DNA of 64,000 nt from Trichaptum fuscoviolaceum. Taxonomy: Eukaryota > Basidiomycota > Agaricomycetes > Hymenochaetales > Trichaptaceae. Below, one piece after another: positions 11,807-23,500 of this stretch. The notes below the pieces were generated by a model, which saw only the letters and a program-made list of their open reading frames with translations, was not told the DNA's origin and searched no databases. The position numbers were made by a program, and so were the translations under genes. The DNA lies in the NCBI GenBank assembly GCA_910574455.1, contig CAJSYZ010000009.1:1939040-2003039 (forward strand), written 5' to 3'. Positions within the stretch are counted from its first letter, which is position 1. The number at the start of each line of letters is the position of its first letter.

Positions 11807-13793
11807 ATGGGCTCTAAGACGCTTCTCGCTGCGCTCCTCGCTGTCCTCGCTCTAGGACCGTCCACCGCTTCTGGCTCTGCACCGGCTCCTCGTGGTCCGC
11901 GTTGCAAGTGTACGGCGAACCTGAGCTGCTGGCCTTCACAGTCACAGTGGAATGCGCTTTCCAAAACACTTAGCAAGCCGGTGTTTGCAGTACATCCTGT
12001 TGGCGCTCCTTGCCATGACCCACTCTTCAACGCAACGGAGTGCGCGAATGTTCAGGCCAACTATTTCGATGGTATCTGGCGGTCAGGCCAGCCTGGTGCT
12101 TCAGAGTCCCAGATCTGGGAGTCGAACGACGATTTGACTGCCGTATGTACTCCATTTAACACCACCAGGACTGCGTATTGCGATCAGGGACGTGTTCCTG
12201 TCATTGGTGTGAATGCAACAAGGCCTTCTGATGTACAAAATGCAGTGAAGTTTGCTGCCGCGCATAACCTCAAGCTAGTCGTGAAGAACACGGGGTGAGT
12301 TCTCCTTTTCTTCTTGGTTCAACTAAAATAATGACTCGAGTAATAGACATGATTTCCTTGGTCGAGCTTTCGCTCCGAATTCGTTGGTAATCTGGACGCA
12401 TCTTTGGGGCGGGATTGACTTCACCGAGAACTTTACGCCAAAGGGTGGCAAAGCCACCGGATTCCCGGGTATGTGAATTTATGTAGTAAATTAAGAAAGC
12501 TGATCGTTTATACATCTGCGCAGCTGTCACTATTGGTCCTGGTGTTCAATGGGGAGAGCTATACAAGTTTGTGAACACAAAAAACCTGTCTATAGTCGGG
12601 GGCATTGGTGCCGGAGGTACAGTCGGTGCAGGGGGAGGCTGGCCCCTTGGAGGCGGACACAATATCCTTTCACCTGCCAAGGGTCTCGGCGTGGACAACA
12701 TTTTGCAGATCACTGTCGTCACTCCGGATGGTCAACACCGGGTTGCAAATGCCTTCAACAACCAAGACCTTTTCTGGGCCCTTCGCGGGGGCGGCGGCCC
12801 GAACTTTGGTGTCGCTACTTCGATCACCTTCCGTCTACACCCAAATCCACCGTTGTACGCGTACTTCTTTGAGGCGAGCTTCGCGGCTGAGACGTTCCCG
12901 GCCGTCCTGAGCTCATTCCACACCGCACTTCCTTCGATCGCCGATGCTGGATGGTCTGGATACTACCCCTTTAGCCCGAACTTCTTCGCTCTCATGTATC
13001 TGCTTCCGAGCGGAAATGCATCTTTTGCTAACGCCACGATCGGCCCGTGGGTCGAGCAGGTCAAGGCCATCCCGGGTGTCAACGTTACCACAGACGCCTC
13101 AATTTTGTATCCCGGCTTCTTCGAATGGTTCGACGCAAACATCCTGAACCCCGTAGACGTTATCGGATTCAACTACACAGGCGGTGCCACGTTGGGAAAC
13201 AGCTTCTCTCCAGCTTCGTGGCTCATCCCTCGTTCGCTGTTTGAAGAGCCTCAAGGGATTGAAGCCCTGACAGAAGCATTTGGCAACTTCACAATTGGCA
13301 TAGGACAGTAAGTCGGAACGTTCGCATTCGCACAAAACGTTTCTGATATGCATATTCTTTAGGCACGTCTGTGGCGGTGTGGTTGGTGAGGTTGACCCAG
13401 ATTCGCTTGGTGTCCACCCTGCATGGCGCAGCTGCCTTGTCGATGTCGCTATTTCAGGCTTCTGGGATGCCAGTGCTACACTTGAAGAAGTTACAGCCAT
13501 CCGTCAGGGAATCAGCGCGCAGATGAACCCTCTTCGTGCTCTCACCGAGGGCCCACTCTATGCTCAGTATCTGAATGAAGTATGTGTCTCTTTTCTCCAG
13601 GATAAACACCATTTGGCTGACTGGTTTTCATTAGCCTGATTTACTTGAGCCCAACTTCAGGGCAGCGAATTGGGGCACTCACTATCCCAGACTCCTCGCT
13701 ATTAAGCAAAAGTATGACCCGAACAGCCTGTTCGTCGTGCGCCATGGGGTTGGGTCTGAGTTTTGGGATGAGGATCAAATCTGCCGTCTCTAA
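11807..13793 (+). CDS. Secreted FAD-linked oxidase, berberine-bridge/VAO family
   Basis: Five exons (11807-12294, 12347-12468, 12524-13307, 13363-13579, 13635-13793) give 589 residues, normal for the family. A signal peptide is visible (MGSKTLLAALLAVLALGPS), followed by several Asn-X-Ser/Thr sites. The FAD-binding PCMH/VAO domain starts near residue 125. Splicing of exons 1 and 2 produces KNTGHDFLGR, where the His is the usual covalent FAD attachment point. Then come GPGVQWGELY and GAGGGWPLGGGHN. The second, cysteinyl FAD linkage of bicovalent members is not seen, because the expected Cys region reads VGGIGAGGTVG. The C-terminal BBE segment includes EPNFRAANWGTHYPRL and the typical KYDPNSLFVVRHGVGSEFWD. 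The enzyme likely oxidises an alcohol, sugar or aromatic substrate outside the cell; the substrate cannot be read from sequence. Downstream, on the opposite strand, is an MFSD1-like transporter gene. Confidence 0.92.
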
Positions 13794-14130
13794 TTCTGGA
13801 AGCTCTCAGCAAATTTGCCTTCGCTTGAGCGAATCTATCCCCTGACATCATGAAGGACCGTAATTCAATGCCACCTTCACTTCCCATTGACACGTTATTG
13901 CTCAAATATTCTGGTCTTTTATTGGGTTTTATGTTGCTAAACCGACATTATTTCCGCAAACATATCATTCTGTGCATTTTTATGGTGTCAATTAATTTTA
14001 GTATTTATTCATGCATCTTTTCTTTGTGATCATTGCCTTACTCGTATTGGTGATGCACTCAATTTTTGGTTCGCTTCTATCGATAGCATATGAACCGGAT
14101 TGTTCTATCATCAGAACAGAGATAAAGAAG

Positions 14131-16402
14131 CTACTCTCCAGTAGTTCCTGCAATAACACTGCCGTGCACACCCCATCCCACACCCAAGCCAAACATGATC
14201 CATCCGATGAATACCATGCCGACAGAACCGACCAAGAATAGCCAGCGCAAGCCCTCGCGGCCCGGGGCAGCTGCTTTCAGAAGCTTCTCTTTCTCCTTCA
14301 CCTCGTCCACCTCGTCCATGTCCTTTCCGACGTGAGTTATGCCCTTCATTTGGGCAAGTCGGTTGACCTCCGCAGCCAATTCGCTCGGAGGAACCTGTGA
14401 GAGACGTGCAGCTGGGAGGAGCGTAGTCCACGACAGAACAAGAAGGGTACCGGAAATGGCAACACAGACAAATGCATAGATGAGCCATAAAGTCACTGCA
14501 TTATCAAGCGAGTTGTTCTTCGTGTCATCCTGAAGCTTGCCAGCCGCGGTAGTGATGATGACAATCGAAGCCTGAACAACAGATTCTGCATAGACGGAGT
14601 CAGCGAGGTAAGCATAACATATGGAAACACTCACTCTTGATAGCAAAGGCAGTAGCAAACCACTGAGGGTCAGCGATGACGCTTCTGACGATCTCCACTT
14701 GGGGAGCCGGGGTTACGCACTATAAATTGTAAGTCAGAAAATTGTAAAACTATGACCGATCGAAATACATGCTTGAGACAAAGCATAGAAGACATATGCG
14801 GCGACTAACGGGTATCGATAGGTCAGTATCAATCGGTGATTGCAGTAGATCGAACACTAACTGAAGGTAGGAACGGAGTGTGAGAACTTCAAAAGCAGCA
14901 TAGAGATCAAGAATGTTAGTCCAGAGACGAACACTGAAATGTGTTGTTAAGCCCAAACTCCTGTTGTATATTGAACAAGAGACTTACGGAATGTCACTCG
15001 TTGGCCGTAAAAGTCGATAAAGATACCCAGAAAAGGGGTGAGGCACGCGGGGAGCAACAGATAGAAGCTGGAGACCCAGCCACCGATGACGGCACCCTTC
15101 TTAAGACGTTGCTGCGCGAATTGCCTGCAGATCGATCAAAGGTAGATCAGCTCTATTCATAGTAGTATGAAAGTCTAAAACGACACACGTCGAGATGGAA
15201 ACGAAGGACTGTACGCCGGCGTTCTCGAAGATAGCAAAAAGAACAACAATCCTATGATTTGGTTTGCTTAGTTATCGATCCGAAGACTCCAATTAGCGTA
15301 CCAGAATGTCAAAGGGAGGTGTCTGATAGCCTTGAGGCTGAAGACACCCCGTCTCGTGTGGTTCTTGAGGACGAGACCATCGGTCTGGTCTGTAACTTCA
15401 TAGCGGCGTCTCAACCACCTATCGAGGACAATAACCCCGACAGCACATAGGACTGAGAAGAGCGAGATGGCAGCGCTGATCCAAAGTGCCCAAGCATAAC
15501 TACCAAGGTTCTTCGTGATGACATTAGCGGTCGATTGTCCAGTGAACTGGGCCAGGTTTGCTATACCCCAGATTGCACCTTGAGCCTTGAAATGAGTGTG
15601 CGGTTTCCAGAAGTTCCGAATGGCACGTACCTATAGAAAACGCGAAGCCTCCACCACGAGCGAAGTATGTCGAGAAGATCCTATGTTGAGCATTATCGAG
15701 AGAACCATCGCCAACAGCAGCAATCACTTTGCCGAGAATGAGTAGAGGATAGCTGTTGAGATGATTCGTCGCAGCGCCAGCCACCACCATTGCACCTCCC
15801 ATATGGAAGGTGGCTAAAATGACTGACAGCAGTGGCCCGCCCCATTTATCAATGCTGAAGCCGATGGCGACACAAAGGAAGGTATTGACCTGTCGATGAA
15901 TTAATTGCAAAAAGATCTTGATATGAAAACGTGCGTACAAGATTTGTAACAGCAACAAGTGTCGCAAACTGAGAATTGTTAATCTTCGTCTGCGCAATGA
16001 TGGTCGTCTTCAAGGCCCTTTGAGATAATTAGTATGCATTGGTCCAGAGAAGTCCATACTAGCCGTACACGATAAGACCCTTGAAAGATACATCAGCACC
16101 AAAAAATAGCAAAGATAACAATAGGTAATATAACTCACATTTGACCAATGGTTTCCAACTTTTTGGACCAGTCATGCTAATAAGTCCGCTGTAACTCCGA
16201 CCATGGTATACAGAGACTCACAGCTACAGAGACAAGTCAGAACCAGTATGAGAATCCTCCACCCGGTTGGCAATTTTGGTTTGCGACTACGACTGCCCAA
16301 TGATGACTGAACATCAGAGCTTGAGACCTTCTCCAAGGATGCCTTTTCGTCCTGAACGGACGTGGAAAAAGCCTTTCTGCTAGATTCCATGATGGTGGCC
16401 AT
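14131..16402 (-). CDS. Major facilitator superfamily transporter, MFSD1-like
   Basis: The ATG at 16402 begins MATIMESSRKAF; the stop is at 14131-14133. An N-terminal tail of about 60 polar residues precedes the first helix (GWRILILVLTCLCSC). Other helices are clear: CVAIGFSIDKWGGPLLSVIL near 15850 with the MFS loop motif D-K-W-G-G, YPLLILGKVIAAVGDGSLDN near 15740, ISAAISLFSVLCAVGVIVLD near 15460, GWVSSFYLLLPACLTPFLGI near 15070, VTLWLIYAFVCVAISGTLL near 14480, and a last helix WLFLVGSVGMVFIGWIMFGL near 14220. The order, and GDGSLDNAQHRIF after the fourth helix, resemble MFSD1-type lysosomal/vacuolar transporters more than sugar or drug families. About ten introns interrupt the gene. The upstream region carries several GATA-type words. 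Substrate unknown. Confidence 0.85.
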
Positions 16403-18910
16403 AGTAGCTATCTTAGAGAGCACGAGCTGAGGTCCCAAACTCTTCACATTCCAGGGCGGACTTTCTTATAAGCATTCCTCATGCCCAATAAGACGATCAA
16501 ACAGTCGTTTCGCTTGACTCGGTGGTCTTTCGGCATTGTACCTGCCGTGCATGCCCCTTCATTGCGCGAGATGCAAAGTACGTATTTGGCGAGAGGGATA
16601 CCCGTGATGGAGGATGGAGGCGCGGGGTGATCGCTTCTCCGTATCTGATACCGCGGAGTACGCATCTTATCTGATTTTTCAGACAGCGCGTGAACATGAA
16701 TGCATAAAAGGAGTCAGAGATACGCTGCTTACTCACATGCATTGTGCGGAGAAGCGAAGAAGTCCGCGCGTAGAAACTCACAGGCGTCCGGTATTGCCAT
16801 GGAATTCTCACAAAGCTCCAAGAAAAAGAGAGAAACCATTTGCTCCTTCCACGCTCTCTTGGGCGGCATTGCTCCCAGCTTTGAAATGAGATTGTAAGGG
16901 AACAAACTGTATCCGCAGTAACTTGGCATGTCGCAGTTCTACTGAATGCTCTGCAGCAGTGGGCGGCATTGTGCCAGTGGACCCGGACTGAGAGCTAATT
17001 ATAGAGGTTGATCGCCCGTCTATATTTATCTCCTGATAAGATGGCAAAGGCACTGACCTTGGATAAAACGTAACACCCTACTATCGCCTTAATAAACAAA
17101 CGTAGAAAAAGCTACAACGTTGTTTTTATAAGCTGGATTTTCACATGAAAATGCATTACTACTCACCGTTATGGCTGCCTGCCCTGCATATATTTACCCA
17201 TGCTTCATTTGTCCACCGCCTTAACGCTATGATCCGAAGTAGCAAGGGAATAGGGTAAGATAGTAAAGCCGTACTATTCCCACCAAGATTTTGCGCGAAG
17301 GCTTACATGAGAATGTGGCAAAGAGATCCAGGTTAGCCGCACTTCGTCGATCACCAGAAGACACTCACGGCAGCCTCTCTGATAAGCAATTCAGATAGGA
17401 AGCATTTCCATAGATAAGATCAAGAGAATCTTAGCATCTTGGACTGAGCTATCTGATACCTCTTTCGAGAATGACATTGAGCTTCATGTCGCTTCCCATG
17501 GACAAGTAAGGAGCCTGTGAGCTGCACCTTGAATTATGTGCCTGGAATGATTGACGGCGAGGAAAGATACGGGTGCACTTCTAAAAAGTTTAAATGGGAA
17601 GAAAAGTGACCAGACGAAGTCCGACAAAGCCGAATGCATCATACGTCCTGAAGAGACCCGAGTAAGCGAACTGGAACAGCGCGAGAACATAAGAGAAAGG
17701 GAGAAAAGCATTCGAAGGTAGCATGCGGTCAAGATATTCCAAAATATGATCGGGGCCAGGAATTAGCAGACGCTCGAGGTAGGCTGTTGTCGCTCCAAGA
17801 GAGCTTTTCACATAGTAGCAGAAGCTCCCGGATTGGCACAGGTTGACGGCAAGCCGCCGCAAGAATCATCGTTTGGAGTATTTGTGCTGTCAGGGTGTCG
17901 TGATAAAAAATCATGAAGAACATGTTGGCGCCTCGCCGAAAGACCGTAGAAAGGGCCGAATAATGATACCCGAGTGAGATGCAAAAACCTGTGAAAGAAG
18001 CTTAGCGGAATACAGCAGAAAGGAATAGTCGGATTTGCCATTGGGAAACATATTTGACCCCCGACAGTTCAGGAGTACACATCCACGATGGCCCTCAGGC
18101 TATTGTTAAGACCGAACGTCCCTTACATTATTTAGCACATCTGTGTGAATTGGTATGAACCATTTCCACAAGTATGAGGACCATATCACTCACTTTACTG
18201 AGGCCATTTCCCACTCTTTATCACCTTCTCATAGCCAATACCATGCGACAAAGACAATAAAAATAGGTGAGGATGTTGTTCAGCTTTTGCGGGAATATAT
18301 ATCCATGATGTTGGTGTAATGTTATAGCTTTCCGCACTCACATATCTACCACACACAGTAGACTCGGACCACTTTCCATCTATCTCCCCCTCCCACAAGC
18401 AACAAACGCCCTTATGATATGCGAATTTTCAAGCCATCTATCTTGCTATTAGCATTCTTTGGGCACCGCCTATTCGAACGCGACTGGCTTTCTACACTTA
18501 TAGAAGGATCATCATCATTTCCCCATTGTGTACTTGTCCGGTCTCGTTGTCAGATTTATAGTTGAAGCTCCTTTTAGGTCGCCTCCGCTCTGCATTGTGT
18601 TTCGACGCCATCGATATCGTGAAAAGTCGGGACTGTGTCTGCCTGTCTTCCGACCTGCGGCTTCACATTTACGCGTGATTATAGCTTGCTTTGATCAAGA
18701 ACGAATACTATGGCCAATTAAATCACAAAGTTGAACGGAGCGGAAGGGACAAAGGGGGGTCAACACCGTGGACGTTGAAAAATACCCGAAAACGTACGTA
18801 CGACATTGCTGGCAATTATCACGTGAGTCTTTATCCCCATCGTATCAGTTATTTGAAGGAATCGAGCTCGCCATCTCTCTTCCATCTACCACCACCATCT
18901 ACTCTCCACT
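16403..18910. other. Intergenic; GATA-type words upstream of the transporter
   Basis: About 2.5 kb with no supported gene. Words of the form TATCTGATA, CTTATCTGAT and CTGATAAG recur near 16640, 16666, 17033, 17374, 17412 and 17450, upstream of the minus-strand transporter start at 16402. They match the fungal GATA-factor core, but the motif is short and functional meaning is uncertain. Minus-strand frames around 17484-18041 show no recognisable domain. Confidence 0.4.
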
Positions 18911-20351
18911 ATGACAAAAGCCGTTGTTCTTGGTGCCGCTGGTGAGTACTTGAAGTTTGGGTTGAGAATATGTTTTGATTGACGTTGTTAGGCGGTATTG
19001 GCCAGCCTTTGTCTCTGTTGTTGAAGACAAGCCCGCTCATCTCTGAGGTATGGTATAACGAAATTATAACTTCTAATTTGTATTAACTGCGATACAGCTC
19101 AGCCTATATGATATCGTCAACACTCCTGGCGTCGCGGCAGATCTGTCCCATATCGCTACCCCGGCGAAGGTTGAGGGCTTCCTTCCTCCGGATGACGGCT
19201 TAGCGAAGACCCTCAAGGGAGCAGATATCGTCGTGATCCCTGCTGGTGTGCCCAGGAAACCGGGGGTGAGAATCTGTGTTTAAGTGACCACTCCTGAAAA
19301 ACTCGCTGACTTGATTTTAGATGACCAGGTACTGACTGTATGCATGTATATGCGCAATATAAGCGACTAAAGTTGCTGCTCCAGAGATGATCTGTTCAAG
19401 ATTAACGCTGGTATCGTTCGTGACCTCGCCACAGGCATAGCAAAGAATGCCCCGAAGGCATTTGTTCTTGTGATCTCCAACCCTGTCAACTCGACTGTCC
19501 CGATTGTCGCCGAGGTCTTCAAACAACATGGTGTTTTCGACCCCAAGAGGTGATTATCGCATAAAGATTCAGCCTGAACAGCAATTGAATTTCTTTTAGG
19601 ATATTTGGTGTCACCACTCTAGATGTCGTTCGCGCATCGACGTTTGTTGCAGATAAGATTGGCGACCTTTCGCAAGCGCCTGCTGTTTCTGTTCCCGTCA
19701 TCGGTGGACACAGCGGAGTTACTGTGAGCTCGTCTTACGCTCTCCTTTGATAATCTTTGAACCAATAAACGGGACATAGATCGTTCCCCTCCTCTCCCAA
19801 TCATCTCACGCACTGCCCGCGAGTCTTACAAAAGACGACATCGCTGCATTGACGAACCGAATTCAGTTCGGTGGCGACGAAGTTGTGAAGGCAAAGGATG
19901 GTGCAGGATCTGCAACACTCTCAATGGCGTACGCAGGTGCTGAGTTTGCAGAGAAGATCCTACGCGCGATCAAGGGCGAAACTGGCATCATTGCTCCATC
20001 CTATGTCCACCTTACAGCCGATGATGAAGGCGGAAAAGCGGCTCTGAAGGAGATTGGCGAGACTCTTGAGTTCTTCTCCCTGAAAGTCGAACTCGGCGTG
20101 AGTCTTATCCATCTTAATTGAGCTGGTCTTTCGGCATGTAACCTAACCGCTTTAACACAGGCTGAGGGCGTTAAGAAAATCCACCCCATTGGCGAGGTCT
20201 CCGAGTACGAGAAAGGTCTCATCGCGGCAGCCATTCCAGAGCTCAAGAGCAACATTGAGAAGGTGTGCAGTGGTCTTAACGCATGCTTGGGCGATGTACT
20301 GACCTGTTCGAATTATAGGGTGTTTCGTTCATCCAAGCCCCTAAGCTTTGA
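18911..20351 (+). CDS. MDH: NAD-dependent malate dehydrogenase
   Basis: Oxidises malate to oxaloacetate with NAD+. Nine exons (18911-18941, 18992-19047, 19098-19265, 19321-19328, 19385-19549, 19600-19723, 19780-20097, 20161-20262, 20319-20351) total 334 residues. Visible motifs: the nucleotide-binding loop [17 protein letters not shown] at residues 5-21, [16 protein letters not shown] with the mobile-loop arginines, [11 protein letters not shown], and the catalytic His in [11 protein letters not shown]. The fourth exon is only 8 bases (ATGACCAG) and encodes M-T-R of the PGMTRDDLF substrate-binding loop. There is no N-terminal mitochondrial presequence because the Rossmann strand starts at once, so a cytosolic or peroxisomal isoenzyme is likely. 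The C-terminus is APKL, a weak candidate for a peroxisomal PTS1 signal. Confidence 0.96.
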
Positions 20352-21158
20352 ACATAGACGTGTAGAAACGCTCACATTAGAGCTGTTGTCTGTATCTTAC
20401 AACCTGTTTATGTGCTATCTGTCTGTAGGAGAGTTATGAAGACGAAACAAAGTGTATTACCTCCTTTGATAACCAGGCGATGTAAGCACTTGCTTGTGAA
20501 AAAATACCATTTGATTATTCATTTAGTTGAGGTGAGTCTTTCGCTCTTAACGTAGAATTACAGTTACACTAACTTTATCGTGTTCTCACAAGTGAGAGGA
20601 CAGGGATGTGGTAGAGAGCCAACTGCGCAATTATCATCATTCTGAAACTCGTCGAGCTTGCGGCCGCTGAAGAATACTGCCAGTACAGAGTGACAGTTGA
20701 AAGATCAGCTGTACCCGGCGTCGGCGTCGGCTAAGCGCAACTTGAACGTGGATGAGACGACACGATAGGGCCACATCCTGCGAGACCTGTTCAGGAGCCA
20801 CCCTGAAGTTGAATCTCGATACTCTTTTCAAGTTACTCGGACGACTCGAAAGTGAAGTTTGGTCCCCGCACACTCCTCATGATCACAAGCAACAAAATCA
20901 CTATAGGAAACAAATGTTCGGTCTGTGAACAATTAGCGATGCTGAGACATACACTGGTGTGTATGCACTGGCAAATCATGCTGCTTGAAGTCATGATTTG
21001 GAGAAAGCTTACTATGTTACTATCATCACACTGGGCGGTATAGTATACTGTACATTCGAGGTACAACGGTTTCTCCGTACTCTAGGTTCATTATTCAGAG
21101 CCAAAGGATATAAAAAGCCGAACCCACATGTTTACTAATACTTACTGCCAGTGCAGTC

Positions 21159-21214
21159 ATGACGGCCCTTATGTAGTATCCCGGGGATACTACATAAACT
21201 CGCATTGCCGTCAT
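21159..21214. repeat. Perfect 14-base inverted repeat in a longer imperfect hairpin
   Basis: TTATGTAGTATCCC (21169-21182), one G, then GGGATACTACATAA (21184-21197) form an exact palindrome. An outer pair, ATGACGGC (21159-21166) and GCCGTCAT (21207-21214), can extend the stem. The structure ends 80 bases before the ATG of the oxidoreductase at 21294. It could be an operator-like dimer site, a hairpin in the 5' leader or a tiny mobile-element remnant. Confidence 0.85.
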
Positions 21215-21293
21215 TGCTAATGTACCCCTTTCACGATTGCTCTACCGACCAGAACTGAATAGGCCACTATCAATACCAGTTGTCATACTTACG

Positions 21294-22901
21294 ATGTCTC
21301 TTCCAACTACGACGCACGAGTTTCATGTCACTAAGGTTAGTCAGAAGGACGAAAAGGGAGGGGATGCCACAACTTGAAGCTTAAAGAGCGAATATTCACC
21401 GCACACAGCCGGACGGTTTTCAATTCTTGCAAGTTAGACAGTCTAATGTTACACCGCCGAAGGACAACGAAGTGCTTGTGAAGATTCACGCCGTCTCACT
21501 TCAGGTAAGTGGTATATATTAAGGTGTATTACTCTACATAACTGATAGTATGCAACAGTACCGCGATATTGCCGTTGCAACTGGGAAGTATCCTCTCGGG
21601 TATATGATCCACTTGACTTGAGTGTATCAATACTGTCCTTACATGGTTTGACCCTTGAAGGCAAAAACAGGATGTTGTTCCTTGCTCAGACTGTGCGGCC
21701 GAAATTCTGTGTGTTGGATCTGAAGTCAAAGGATTCAAACCAGGCGACAGAGTTTGCGCAAACTTCTCTCCTGAGCACGTCTTTGGTGATGTCGACTTAG
21801 AGAAGAGGAAGGCCGGGCTCGGCGCATTTGTTGATGGAGTACTAACAGAGTACCGAGTGTTTCCTGCTCATGTCAGTTTCGCGGCACTTATGAAACCATC
21901 AACATTTTACTGAAGTCTATAAATGTAGTGTCTGGTCCATATCCCAGAGCATTTATCCTACAAAGAAGCATCGACCTTACCGTTAGTAAGCTCCCAAAAA
22001 CTATATTGATTGCTTTGCTTACTGTATGGTAGATGCGCTGCCGTGACTGCTTATAATGCGCTCAACGGACCGGTTCCTGTGAAGGGAGGCGACGTAGTCC
22101 TCGTTGAAGGTACAGGAGGTGTCTCGATGTGCGTCTTCCGCTAGCCTGCTCATCTGGCACTAAATGCTTTTCGCCTGTAGTTTTGGGTTGCAGATTGCCA
22201 AGGCCAGTGGAGCTTCGGTTATCTGCATCACTTCTTCGGACGAGAAGGGTAAAGTGGCTAAGTCGCTCGGGGCAGACTTTGTCATCAATTATAAGGAGAA
22301 TCCGGACTGGGACAAGGAGGCGCTCGAGATCGTAAGATATGGACACCGAGATTTACACCGAAGACCTACTAAACTTATCGTTTAGACTAAAGGGCTTGGA
22401 GTGGACCATATCATTGAGGTAGGTGTTGCAGTCTCTCAAGTTAAGAGGCAAGACCAACGCTTCCACGGTAGATTGGAGGTTCCGGCACAATCATGCGTGC
22501 CTTCAATGCTATAAAGTTTGCAGGCTGGATTCATGCCATTGGCTTCCTTGCACAGGTGAGCTGTGCACCCATGAAACCTATTATTATGTGGGGCTTGAAT
22601 ATGACATGAAAACATACAGGGTGACCCAGCTCGTGACCTTCAATCCCAATGCCTTATGAAGAGTGCCTACTTGCGCGGTATCCTCGTCGGTTCCAGAGCC
22701 CAGTGAGTCGTGTTAAGCTTCTGCCTGAACTTGGCTCATGTCCTTGTTAGATTCGAGACAATGAACCGCCTTATCAGTGCCGCGAAGCTGAGGCCGGTCG
22801 TTGATAAGGTGTTTGCATTCGAAGAGGTACCGCAAGCATATGAGTACTTGGCATCCCAACAACATGTTGGAAAAGTCGTTATTAAAGTTGCGAAGGACTA
22901 G
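21294..22901 (+). CDS. Zinc-less medium-chain (quinone-type) oxidoreductase
   Basis: A member of the MDR superfamily, in the YogA/alcohol-dehydrogenase-like branch, which reduces small quinones, enals or similar with NADPH. The ATG at 21294 begins MSLPTTTHEFHVTK. About eleven short exons splice in frame. The GroES-like part shows NEVLVKIHAVSLQYRDIAVA, then DVVPCSDCAAEI and KGFKPGDRV. The linker STLPCAAVTAYNAL precedes the Rossmann fold with VEGTGGVSIFGLQIAKASGA. Later come KSLGADFVINYKENPDWDKE, GLGVDHIIEIGGSG and the end VDKVFAFEEVPQAYEYLASQ. The catalytic-zinc ligand set of true alcohol dehydrogenases is absent. The long upstream palindrome at 21159-21214 may lie in its promoter. Physiological substrate unknown. 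Confidence 0.9.
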
Positions 22902-23500
22902 GTTGAGGTTAATCTAAATAATGGATAGATGTAAGAGTGTGGGTATCAAGCACCGAGACCGTGCTACACTAGCCAATCGAGATAAAAACTGCTATGATTT
23001 TGTCAGTCAATTTCAGACGAAGACATAGCAAGACTCACACTATAGGCATCAGTCCACAAAAGCTGTAGTAACCCAAGGAGTGTTTCATCCCTCCGTCCCC
23101 TATAGCAATCCTAATCACTATCTATCACCGAGTATAATTTATCTCTTGGTTTATTGACATAAACTAAGACTCAATGCATTCCAAAAGTAGCGAAGTAGCC
23201 ATTCAATGAACAAATTCAGCCTCAGCCAGCGGCCCGGGCATAGTCGAGGGACGCCCGATTCTTGAGTCTCATAAGCATCATTCACAAGAATGCCTTTATA
23301 GTCGGAATTGCACTCGGGTCCCCAGATATGTGTCGTCAGTTTGAAGCCAATGTGCCAAATATACAGCATTCTTGGAGCGACGATCATGGTTCTTGAGAGG
23401 TTGAACGTGCAGCCTGAGCAAACGGTACGGTTGACTGGCACGGTGCCAGTGGTGTTCGAGGTCCTCTAATATCTCTTTCAGCCTAGTATATACCAGTAGT
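22902..23500. other. Intergenic, nothing recognised
   Basis: About 600 bases between the oxidoreductase stop and the next candidate ATG. Only short open frames without motifs are seen. Confidence 0.4.
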
